This document shows positions 1 to 6,920 of a DNA stretch of 54,452 nt, one piece after another. The stretch is taken from assembly GCA_022822005.1 (NCBI GenBank), contig JAJECO010000078.1, positions 1 through 54,452 of the forward strand, written 5' to 3'. The stretch is from Candidatus Poribacteria bacterium. Its GTDB lineage: Bacteria; Poribacteria; WGA-4E; PCPOR2b. The position numbers were made by a program, and so were the translations under genes. The stretch's first letter is position 1; the number at the start of each line of letters is the position of its first letter. The notes under the pieces are model-generated. The model made no database searches, was not told the origin of the DNA, and saw only the letters and a list, made by a program, of their open reading frames with translations.

Positions 1-116
1 CTCACTCTCATTTTATTATATCAGAGAAAACCGAGGGAATAAAGAAATTAGGGCTGTTCAGTTTTAGGCTTTTTACCCATTTTGTTTGAAAAGTCGGAGT
101 CGCAAAGTTGCTCATA

Positions 117-160
117 GAGCGACGTGTCGGGATTGGGAAATCCCTCCTACAGAAAAACTA
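117..160 (-). repeat. 44-bp dispersed repeat, copy 1
   Basis: The reverse complement of this segment matches 16867-16910 at about 40 of 44 positions by eye, including the shared core CTGTAGGAGGGAT. It abuts a family B element end at 159. Confidence 0.6.
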
Positions 161-300
161 TGGTAAAAATTATAATTACTGATACATTTGAATAATAACC
201 ACTGGTGCTAGTTTGCAGCTGTTGATAACGTCAAACGTGATGCCCCGATAAATCAGGACAGGCTGTGAAACATGAAAACTATTGGCGCTTCGGTGCCTTT

Positions 301-372
301 AGCCCCAGCGGGGCGACATGTTTATAGCACACGGATAAACAAATACCCCAAAGCCCCGGAGGGGCGACATGT
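301..372 (+). repeat. Two copies of a GCCCC-hairpin GGGGCGACATGT repeat
   Basis: Two near-identical units of about 21 bp, at 301-321 and 352-372, each form a small GCCCC/GGGGC hairpin followed by GACATGT. They are separated by about 30 bp of AT-rich sequence. Confidence 0.55.
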
Positions 373-605
373 GCAGCCAAAGGGTAGAACCAATGAGTTA
401 CCCTAATGAATCAATGAACGTTTCAACAATGTGGGGAAGACCCTCTCACTAAATAGCACCAAAGGTTAATATGTATATTTATTTGTATTGTTCACCATAA
501 ATGACCCTATAAAGAAATAAGGATAGGTACTTGGCCAAAGCGGCTCATAGTTTTGACACGAAATGATTTCAACATTCTTGCTTACTTACTCGAAAGGATA
601 ATTGA

Positions 606-1895
606 ATGAAAGTTGTAGATGTAGAACGTATAATCGTTGATGTCCCATTTACGCCACGGCAGCAAAAGATCACGGCACGGGAGGTGTACAACTGGGCAGT
701 TCTGGAACTGTGCAAGGTAACTACGGATACCGGGCATGTGGGTTGGGGCGAAACCGTGATTCACTACACCTGGGCACGGGTGACGGACGCTGCGGTAGAA
801 CGGGTGAAAGGACAGAGCCCCGCAAAAGTGATGAACGACGATTCTCTGGGAGCGGGCTTACAGATGGCGTTATTCGATGTGGTGGGTAAGGTCCTCGAGG
901 TGCCAGCTTACGAACTGATGGGACAACAGGTGCGCGACTGGGTACCGATCTCTTGGTGGTGTATCGATGCCTCTCCTGAAGATTGGGCAGCCGAGGCTGC
1001 AGATGCTGTGGCAAAGGGTTACACCAGCATCAAGCTCAAGCCCCGACCTTGGTGGGATATCGTGGCACAGGTCGATGCGATCGCTCAGGTTGTTCCACCA
1101 CACTTTAAGTTGGACCTCGATGCCAATGGTACTTGGCAGAACGCGGCGGCGGCAATTCCTGTCATCAAGAAACTGGAAAAATACAGCAATGTGGCAATGT
1201 TTGAAACCCCCATCCCGCAAGACGATGTACTTGGGAACATGCAGATCCGTCAGGCGATTAATCGACCAATCGCGATGCACTTCGGATCACCGCCCTACAT
1301 CACGAACATCCGCGAAGGGGTCTGTGATGGATATGTTATCTGCACCGGGAAATCCGGCGTTATGCAACAAGGGATTTTAAGTGCTGAAGCACAGATGCCG
1401 TTCTGGCTGCAGTTGGTGGGCAACGGGTTGACCACGACTTGGGCTGCGCATCTCGGCTCAGTATTGACCCATGCCACTTGGCCCGCGATTACCTGCATAA
1501 ACCTCTATAGCCATCAACTGTTGACAAAGGAGATTGAGGTTGTCGGCGGGTATCACAAGGTACCGGACGGTCCTGGGCTGGGCGTTGAGGTTGACGAAGA
1601 GGCAGTCGAAAAGTATCGCGTCTCCGAAGATACACTCACAGAATTAAGGGAACGTGGTGAAACTTACGATCGACCGAAACCGCGCATCATCAACAGTATC
1701 GTCTACCCCGACGGCAGCTGCATTCACATGGGCTATAGTAGCCAAGGGTATGGTTACTTCAATGCAGGACACGGACCTGCGTATGTAGAGGGTGTGCGTC
1801 TGGAAGCGCAGCCGGACGATGGATCCGAAGCGTGGCAAGATCTGTTTGAACGGGCGCAGCAGCATCCGGTACGGGGCCGTTGGGAGGAGGCATAG
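606..1895 (+). CDS. Enolase-superfamily (mandelate racemase/muconate lactonizing) enzyme, divergent active site
   Basis: A 429-residue member of the enolase superfamily, whose members abstract the proton alpha to a carboxylate on acid sugars and related substrates in the cytoplasm. The capping domain spans about 1-110 and the TIM barrel about 111-340. The KxK acid/base motif (K143, K145), Asp-Ala-Asn metal strand (D172, N174) and E200 are visible. Where the third metal ligand (Asp/Glu) should lie, the sequence reads MHFGSP (H225), as in the paralogue at 27212, and the later barrel Asp-His dyad is not evident. A C-terminal extension (about 341-429) is extra to the family. The ATG follows a GAAAGGA ribosome site. 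It is followed two bases later by a hydrolase gene. The substrate is unknown. Confidence 0.9.
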   Translation: MKVVDVERIIVDVPFTPRQQKITAREVYNWAVLELCKVTTDTGHVGWGETVIHYTWARVTDAAVERVKGQSPAKVMNDDSLGAGLQMALFDVVGKVLEVPAYELMGQQVRDWVPISWWCIDASPEDWAAEAADAVAKGYTSIKLKPRPWWDIVAQVDAIAQVVPPHFKLDLDANGTWQNAAAAIPVIKKLEKYSNVAMFETPIPQDDVLGNMQIRQAINRPIAMHFGSPPYITNIREGVCDGYVICTGKSGVMQQGILSAEAQMPFWLQLVGNGLTTTWAAHLGSVLTHATWPAITCINLYSHQLLTKEIEVVGGYHKVPDGPGLGVEVDEEAVEKYRVSEDTLTELRERGETYDRPKPRIINSIVYPDGSCIHMGYSSQGYGYFNAGHGPAYVEGVRLEAQPDDGSEAWQDLFERAQQHPVRGRWEEA

Positions 1896-1897
1896 GA

Positions 1898-2575
1898 ATG
1901 AGCTACGAAGTCGTTGAATCGAAATTTGTCGCAGCCGAAGAGAAAGGGGAGGTATCGTCGTTACTGATTCGACCCGATAATGCAGAATGGCTGTTGGTGC
2001 TGGGGCATGGTGCCAGTACAAATATGCGGCACGCAACCCTCCAGACCATCGCTGAACGGTTGGCGGACGTTGGCATCGCCACATTCCGTTACAATTTCCC
2101 TTACGCGGAACAAGGAGGAGGCCGAAATTCAAACGCTGTTTGTCAGGAGACTGTTCGTTTGGCGGTCGCAGCGGCGCATACAACGGCGAGCGATCTGTCG
2201 ATTCTTGTCGGTGGGCATTCCTTCAGCGGACGCATGTCGTCAATGGCCGCAGCAGAGGCACCTATAGAGCATGTGTGCGGGTTGGTGTTCTTCGCCTTTC
2301 CCCTGCACCCGTCTGGGAAGCCTTCGACGGACCGCGCAGATCACCTAAACGATGTTACAGTACCGATGCTCCTTCTGTCCGGCACACGGGATAAGTTGGG
2401 TGAACTGGATTTACTGCAATCCACCTGCGAGAGGGTTGGTGACAAGGCGACGCTGCACCTTCTGGACACCGCGGATCACGGATTTAAGATCCTCAAACGC
2501 TCTCGCAATACCGACGAGGATGTGTTCGTGGAGATGGCACGGGTCATCAATGAGTGGGTATCAGCACTGGACTGA
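1898..2575 (+). CDS. Alpha/beta hydrolase, KANL3/Tex30-like
   Basis: A 225-residue single-domain alpha/beta hydrolase. The nucleophile elbow GHSFSG places Ser108, with likely acid D165 (SGTRDK) and base H194 (ADHGFK), so a complete catalytic triad is present. An oxyanion-side GHGAS motif lies near residue 37. There is no signal peptide, so it is probably cytosolic. I chose ATG 1898 because GGAGGAGG at 1883-1890 sits seven bases upstream; an in-frame TTG at 1880 is less likely. It starts two bases after the stop of the enolase-like gene and is probably co-transcribed with it. The substrate is not predictable; an ester or lactone is plausible. Confidence 0.88.
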   Translation: MSYEVVESKFVAAEEKGEVSSLLIRPDNAEWLLVLGHGASTNMRHATLQTIAERLADVGIATFRYNFPYAEQGGGRNSNAVCQETVRLAVAAAHTTASDLSILVGGHSFSGRMSSMAAAEAPIEHVCGLVFFAFPLHPSGKPSTDRADHLNDVTVPMLLLSGTRDKLGELDLLQSTCERVGDKATLHLLDTADHGFKILKRSRNTDEDVFVEMARVINEWVSALD

Positions 2576-2587
2576 ACGCGGCTGCGT

Positions 2588-3409
2588 TTACCGTCCGTGG
2601 ACTGCCCCCAAATCTAACCGTTGGTCAACACTGTCTGAGACTGTGTTCGTCCACGCCACATCGTCGAGACTCTGCAGGCTCATCAGCGCGACATCAACGA
2701 GTGGATTGGAGAGCACGTAATTTAGCAGGAAGCTGTCCAGATCAACTCCCTCCATCTCTGTCGGGAAACACCGCTGCATCAGATTTTGGAAGGCGTTGCT
2801 TGTCGTTGAGCGCATCAACACAACACCCATGCCTTCGGCTTCCGCCTCCGGTATTGTCCCACGATTGCCGAAGATGTCGCAGGTGCTCTGATACATCAGG
2901 TTGTAGTGAACCTGAATCATGTCGAACTCGCCGGACGCGATCATCCGCTCAACGCCAGCTGAAGGACCATCTGCTGAGAACCCAATAAAGCGAATTTTTC
3001 CTTGGTCCCTCAATTTCTGGTACGTCTCCAACCCACCTTGATCCAAGATTAGATCGGCATCGTCCCCCTGATGCCAGCCACCGTGAAACTGCAAGACATC
3101 GATCATATCTGTCCCCAACCGCGTCAAACTTCCTTCTACGTCGGCGAGGATGCCCTGCGGGTCAAAAGCTTCTGTTTTGGTTGCGAGGATAAGCCCATCC
3201 CGCCGCCCCTGAATTGCCTTTCCGATAACGGTTTCGCTGAGTCCGTTCCCGTAGGTAGGCGCTGTGTCGATGTAGTTGAGTCCCACCTCGAAGGCGCGGT
3301 GGAGCATATTGATGAGCGCTCCTTCACCTTGATCGGCGTGCACACGCCCACCGCCGTATCCGATCTCCGACACGCGCAGCTGGGTGCGACCTAATGTTCG
3401 ATATTGCAT
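2588..3409 (-). CDS. Aldo/keto reductase family oxidoreductase
   Basis: A 273-residue NAD(P)H-dependent aldo/keto reductase with the catalytic tetrad in place: D48 and Y53 (DTAPTY), K78 (ATKTE) and H109 (LQFHGG). The (beta/alpha)8 pattern runs over the full length, and the N-terminus (YRTLGRT...VSEIGYGGG) is typical of the family. ATG 3409 gives this N-terminus; an upstream in-frame GTG at 3427 would add six unconvincing residues. It converges with the hydrolase gene (12 bp between them) and follows the ThuA-Gfo/Idh/MocA gene on the same strand after 82 bp, fitting sugar or polyol metabolism. Confidence 0.92.
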   Translation of the reverse strand: MQYRTLGRTQLRVSEIGYGGGRVHADQGEGALINMLHRAFEVGLNYIDTAPTYGNGLSETVIGKAIQGRRDGLILATKTEAFDPQGILADVEGSLTRLGTDMIDVLQFHGGWHQGDDADLILDQGGLETYQKLRDQGKIRFIGFSADGPSAGVERMIASGEFDMIQVHYNLMYQSTCDIFGNRGTIPEAEAEGMGVVLMRSTTSNAFQNLMQRCFPTEMEGVDLDSFLLNYVLSNPLVDVALMSLQSLDDVAWTNTVSDSVDQRLDLGAVHGR

Positions 3410-3491
3410 GGTAAAAATCCCTATCACGATTCAGAGGTGCTCCGATTACGAACAGTTTCGCCTCTGGAATTTTTAGAATGAAACAGATAGA

Positions 3492-5153
3492 CTAAAAGTC
3501 GAACTCAATCTCCGCCAACCGGTTCTCACGGGCGGCGGTTTCACATCCCTCGATACACTGGATAGTTCCCTTCGCCCACTCCGCTGTAATCAGCAGGGGT
3601 GTCCCGGAGAGCAGATGGTCTGAGATGTTCTTGTAATATGCCCCCCAACCGCGGTTGGTCACCGTCGGATAATCGGAAACCATTTTGCGTCCGTCCTCCA
3701 TAATGGAGGTTACAGTTGTTTCGCCTTGGAAGTTACCCACCACAATAGAGCCGTGTGTGCCAACAACTGTCCAGAGCGGTTTGTCAGCTGCATGTAGATT
3801 CGACTGGATGAGTTGTGCTTCTAAGCCGCTGTCGAATCGCACGTACGCCCGGCAGAAATCTTCAACCGAACTGGCTTGCCAATGCCGTTTGAGGAAATTA
3901 CCGTACAGCGTCGCATGTTTATTGATGCGGTTTCCGTTTCGGTCGTGTTGGGGGACTAGTTGCAGAATCTTCTCAAACTGATGTGCCCCCATATCGTACA
4001 ACAACCCGCCGGAAATCTCCTTATGGTCTCGCCACATCTGTCCGGGTGGGCCGTAACCGACCATATTACACTCAATCGAGTACACCTCTCCAATGATACC
4101 CGATTCCACAGCATCACGGAGCGTGAGGATATCTGGATCCCAGTGACGGTTATGATAAACCGAGAGCATGACACCCTTTTCGCGTGCGAGTGCTATTAAC
4201 TCGTCCGCTTCGGAGACATGGACGACAAACGGTTTTTCGGTGATGGTGTGCAGCCCCGCTTCTAACATAGTCTTCGCAACTGGCGCGTGATAGACATGCG
4301 GCACAATCACAATAGCCAGATCGATTTGACCGCTTTCCGCCATCTCCTGTGCATCGGTGAAGGTGGTAATCCCGTCGCCCTGCTCCTCTTTCGCAGCGCG
4401 GAGACGTTCGGGATCTCTGTCGCAGACAGCGGCTAATTCAAATCCGTGGGTCTCTGCAATCATACCGGCGTGATGGCTGCCCATATTGAACAGCGGACCG
4501 TAGCCTACCAGACCGATGCGGATCGGTGGATTGTCCTTCAAGTTGGTCACATAGCGGAGCCCTTTGAGCAATTGATCTTGGAAATCCGTATTGCCAAAAG
4601 CACGGTTGTCGTGACCAAGTGCGGTATAAAATACTTTCCCCTCGCCGTAGTCGCGCACATAGCCGAGCGGATATTTTTCGAGTCGCCACGCCCCGTATTG
4701 AAAATAACGCAGAGGCGCGTCCGTGCGAACCTTCATCTGGTAGCATTCATCTACAATGCGGAACTGCTTGTTGAGACGCGGGAGGATATCGTCAAACCCA
4801 TCTTCTACCGTCACTTCAAACGGCGCTAACGGGTCGTGTTCGATAAATTCCGTGCCAATCAGTTCAATGTAGTCATCATACTGCCCGGTTCCGGCGTTGG
4901 CACCGTGCACCGCAAGCAATCCACCGCCGCCTCTGACATACCCAGTCAACCCACGCTCAACCTCGGGCGTAATTTCACCGCCGCCGATGTATAGCGCGAC
5001 CGCATCAAACGCGGAGGGATCCGTCAATCGGTTGCGATCATCGCTAACCTCCACTTCAAACTGACCGCCATCTTCGACCAATGGCTTAAACATCTCCGCA
5101 AACTCGCTAAATGGGGGATGCGGGCCATTGATAACCAATAAAATTTTCTTCAT
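3492..5153 (-). CDS. ThuA-like domain fused to Gfo/Idh/MocA oxidoreductase
   Basis: A 553-residue two-domain protein. Residues 1 to about 205 form a ThuA-like (class I glutamine amidotransferase-like) domain with GGGLLAVHGAN and GKVFYTALGHDN. From about 212 comes a Rossmann NAD(P)-binding oxidoreductase with GLVGYGPLFNMG, the ITEKPFV catalytic lysine motif, and a Gfo/Idh/MocA C-terminal domain (GGLLYDMGAHQ). ThuA domains are linked to trehalose and glucoside handling, and the second domain oxidises sugars or inositols. Finding both in one chain suggests coupled 3-keto-glycoside metabolism, which is an inference. It lies downstream of dapF and upstream of the aldo/keto reductase on the same strand. 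Confidence 0.92.
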   Translation of the reverse strand: MKKILLVINGPHPPFSEFAEMFKPLVEDGGQFEVEVSDDRNRLTDPSAFDAVALYIGGGEITPEVERGLTGYVRGGGGLLAVHGANAGTGQYDDYIELIGTEFIEHDPLAPFEVTVEDGFDDILPRLNKQFRIVDECYQMKVRTDAPLRYFQYGAWRLEKYPLGYVRDYGEGKVFYTALGHDNRAFGNTDFQDQLLKGLRYVTNLKDNPPIRIGLVGYGPLFNMGSHHAGMIAETHGFELAAVCDRDPERLRAAKEEQGDGITTFTDAQEMAESGQIDLAIVIVPHVYHAPVAKTMLEAGLHTITEKPFVVHVSEADELIALAREKGVMLSVYHNRHWDPDILTLRDAVESGIIGEVYSIECNMVGYGPPGQMWRDHKEISGGLLYDMGAHQFEKILQLVPQHDRNGNRINKHATLYGNFLKRHWQASSVEDFCRAYVRFDSGLEAQLIQSNLHAADKPLWTVVGTHGSIVVGNFQGETTVTSIMEDGRKMVSDYPTVTNRGWGAYYKNISDHLLSGTPLLITAEWAKGTIQCIEGCETAARENRLAEIEFDF

Positions 5154-5185
5154 TTGTCCTCCACCAAAAGGCTACAGCACTTGAC

Positions 5186-5204
5186 GGGCGGGGAAACCCC
5201 GCCC
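5186..5204. repeat. GC-rich hairpin (8-bp stem)
   Basis: A perfect GGGCGGGG/CCCCGCCC inverted repeat with an AAA loop lies between dapF and the ThuA fusion gene. It lacks a T-tract on the transcribed strand, so it looks like a member of the dispersed palindrome population rather than a standard terminator. Confidence 0.5.
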
Positions 5205-5246
5205 CTACGGGAAAACTAATAGATTTTCAATATGTTGCAGTTTGGG

Positions 5247-6074
5247 TTAATACGCCCAAGCATCCTCCGTGAGTTCACCCGAATAGATAATCCGGGCATC
5301 GCCTTCCAGATAGACGTTTTCCGGTCGACCGTTAACCAAGTCAAAATGGATGGTCAACACCGAACCGCTGGCGGTTTTCACGGCGACCGGGGACTGGACT
5401 TTCCCTAACGCAGCAGAGACAACCGCAGCGGCAATAGAGCCTGTGCCACAGGCGAGGGTTTCATCTTCGACGCCGCGTTCATAGGTGCGGATGTCAATCG
5501 CTTGGGAATCTTTGACCCGAAGGAAATTGGCGTTTGTCCCCGCAGGTTTGAAGTCGTCGTGGTAGCGGGTCTGCCTGCCGAGATCGAACACATCAGTTCC
5601 CTCCAAATCTTCAGCAAAGAAGAGGACATGGGGAACCCCACTGTTGGCGAAAGAGATATTATGGACACCATCTTTCAATTGAAGCGGGAAGTTCAATCGC
5701 AGGTCCGTCGGATCACTCATCCGGACCTTGACATCGGTGCCGACAATTTCGGATTCGTAGATCCCTGCTTGCGTCTCAAAGGACATCCGTTCCGAAACGA
5801 TGCCGTTAATATAGGCAAATCTTGAAATACAACGTGCGCCGTTTCCGCAGGTCTCCGCCTCGCCGCCGTCCGCATTAAAGTAACGCATCCGGAAATCGGC
5901 TTTCTCCGTATTTTCGACGAGCAGCACGCCGTCTGCGCCGGCAGACATTCGGCGTTGGCACACCTTTTCGACAAAATCGGTATTTTCGTATTGGACAACG
6001 CCTTCGCGGTTATCGATGATAACGAAGTCGTTGCCTGCACCACTCAGTTTCATGAAGGGTATTTTTTGGGGCAT
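5247..6074 (-). CDS. dapF: Diaminopimelate epimerase
   Basis: A 275-residue DapF, which interconverts LL- and meso-diaminopimelate in lysine and peptidoglycan synthesis. The two catalytic cysteines are present: C76 in AETCGNGARC and C209 in ETLACGTGS. The N-terminus (MKLSGAGNDFVIIDN) is diagnostic, and length is normal for the family. No other lysine-pathway gene is nearby. A good promoter lies at 6110-6138 on this strand, giving a short 5' leader. The downstream ThuA fusion gene is 93 bp away and may be co-transcribed. Confidence 0.97.
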   Translation of the reverse strand: MPQKIPFMKLSGAGNDFVIIDNREGVVQYENTDFVEKVCQRRMSAGADGVLLVENTEKADFRMRYFNADGGEAETCGNGARCISRFAYINGIVSERMSFETQAGIYESEIVGTDVKVRMSDPTDLRLNFPLQLKDGVHNISFANSGVPHVLFFAEDLEGTDVFDLGRQTRYHDDFKPAGTNANFLRVKDSQAIDIRTYERGVEDETLACGTGSIAAAVVSAALGKVQSPVAVKTASGSVLTIHFDLVNGRPENVYLEGDARIIYSGELTEDAWAY

Positions 6075-6109
6075 ATCTGCTCTCCTTTTTCTTAATATGG
6101 ATTTATTGT

Positions 6110-6138
6110 ATCATATTTGCTATCTGTTCACCACACAA
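6110..6138 (-). promoter_or_regulatory. Sigma70-like promoter for dapF
   Basis: On the minus strand, TTGTGT (6133-6138) and TATGAT (6110-6115) are separated by exactly 17 bases, about 35 bases upstream of the dapF ATG. Confidence 0.5.
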
Positions 6139-6365
6139 TGGTTCTATTTATTTGTTAAAACTTTTTTCTCTGACATCCCCCTGACAAATTACAACCACAA
6201 ATTCGATCCTAAAAGTAAGGCGTGTTCCTTGCTCAATGCGCGTCATCACTGGATTTAGGCGTGGCACATTCGCGCTACAATACCGAGGATGGTGAATGTC
6301 ACGTCTTGGTACTACCTGCCACATCGAAAGCGACTTACGAGCACCCCTCAAGATCAACAAAGCCC

Positions 6366-6394
6366 TTGACGAAAGATAGCGAAATTGATAAAAT
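6366..6394 (+). promoter_or_regulatory. Sigma70-like promoter for hicBA
   Basis: TTGACG (6366-6371), a 17-base spacer and TAAAAT (6389-6394) lie about 30 bases before the hicB start. The expected transcription start near 6401 gives a very short leader. Confidence 0.55.
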
Positions 6395-6425
6395 AATGTT
6401 ACTCCCCTCTTGCGAAAGGAAGGTA

Positions 6426-6704
6426 ATGATGGCAAACGTATCAAATAGAGGTTACAAAAAGTCTTTTACGGCTTACATTGGACAGGAGGATGGCTGGTGG
6501 GTTGGTTGGGTCCAGGGTGTCCGCGGTGTTAATTGTCAAGAAAGGACAAGGGAAGAACTGCTCGACTCGATAAGGGAGGTGCTCCCTATAATGTTGGAGT
6601 TAAATAAGGCTCCGCGCTATCGTGATGTTCGTCCCGGATTTGAACCGGTCCCAGTCACTATTGATTTATATGAATCTACGGAAACTCAAGAAGCATTTAC
6701 GTGA
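6426..6704 (+). CDS. hicB: HicB-family antitoxin
   Basis: A 92-residue HicB-type antitoxin. The degenerate RNase-H-like domain is recognisable from the FTAYIGQEDGWWVGWV strand pair followed by CQERTREELLDSIREVL. HicB proteins bind and neutralise HicA and often repress their own promoter. The start is ATG 6426 or 6429, just after AAAGGAAGG; longer in-frame reading toward 6222 lies upstream of the promoter and is rejected. It overlaps hicA by 35 bases. I see no clear C-terminal DNA-binding domain, so the autoregulation mode is uncertain. Confidence 0.85.
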   Translation: MMANVSNRGYKKSFTAYIGQEDGWWVGWVQGVRGVNCQERTREELLDSIREVLPIMLELNKAPRYRDVRPGFEPVPVTIDLYESTETQEAFT

Positions 6705-6870
6705 GAATGATTGCGTTCTGTATAGGGAAGGGGGCAATCATTCTATTTGGAGGCATTTAGAATCTGGTCAATCTACTGCTATACCGAGGCATAAAGAGAT
6801 AGGTAAAGGTCTAGTTGTAGATATATGTAATGACTTGGGTATTCCAAGTCCTTTTGGCAAGAAGAAATAG
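6670..6870 (+). CDS. hicA: HicA-family mRNA interferase toxin
   Basis: A 66-residue HicA toxin, a small double-stranded-RNA-binding-fold RNase that cleaves mRNA. The hallmark GGNHSIWRH holds the catalytic histidine (fourth residue of the motif), and the following AIPRHKEIGKGLVVDICNDLGI matches the family's C-terminal helix. The full family length is present, so this toxin-antitoxin pair looks intact, unlike the other antitoxin loci in this window. The gene overlaps the 3' end of hicB in another frame, with the antitoxin first. It converges with the restriction-modification-like gene, whose stop is 50 bp away. Confidence 0.85.
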   Translation: MNLRKLKKHLRENDCVLYREGGNHSIWRHLESGQSTAIPRHKEIGKGLVVDICNDLGIPSPFGKKK

Positions 6871-6920
6871 GCGGTTCAGGTTGCCTAACCTGCGCCCACA
6901 AGATTTTACAGGGGATTCAG

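Larger units (their letters stand above)
1..605. other. Gene-free left flank with short repeats
   Basis: No convincing coding region is seen in these 605 bases. The stretch holds a 44-bp repeat (117-160), the left end of a family B miniature element (about 159-190, beginning TATGGTAAAA), and a pair of hairpin repeats at 301-372. A TTGACA at 553-558 precedes the first gene, but no good -10 box lies at the right distance, so no promoter is called. Confidence 0.6.

Noticed and set aside
301-372. CRISPR array
   Set aside because: Only two hairpin units with unequal flanks are present, without regular spacers or cas genes anywhere in the window.
553-581. Promoter for the first gene using TTGACA at 553
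   Set aside because: No acceptable -10 box occurs at 16-18 bases.
870-1280. Antisense open frames within the first enolase gene and similar long antisense frames elsewhere (for example 29068-29718)
   Set aside because: They lie opposite well-supported genes, are rich in Arg/Ser/Pro or repeat-derived residues, and show no family resemblance or ribosome site.
6222-6425. Upstream extension of hicB to 6222
   Set aside because: It precedes the promoter at 6366-6394 and does not resemble HicB proteins.
6871-6920. Bidirectional terminator between hicA and the restriction-modification-like gene
   Set aside because: A small CAGGTT/AACCTG hairpin exists, but there is no T-tract on either side.
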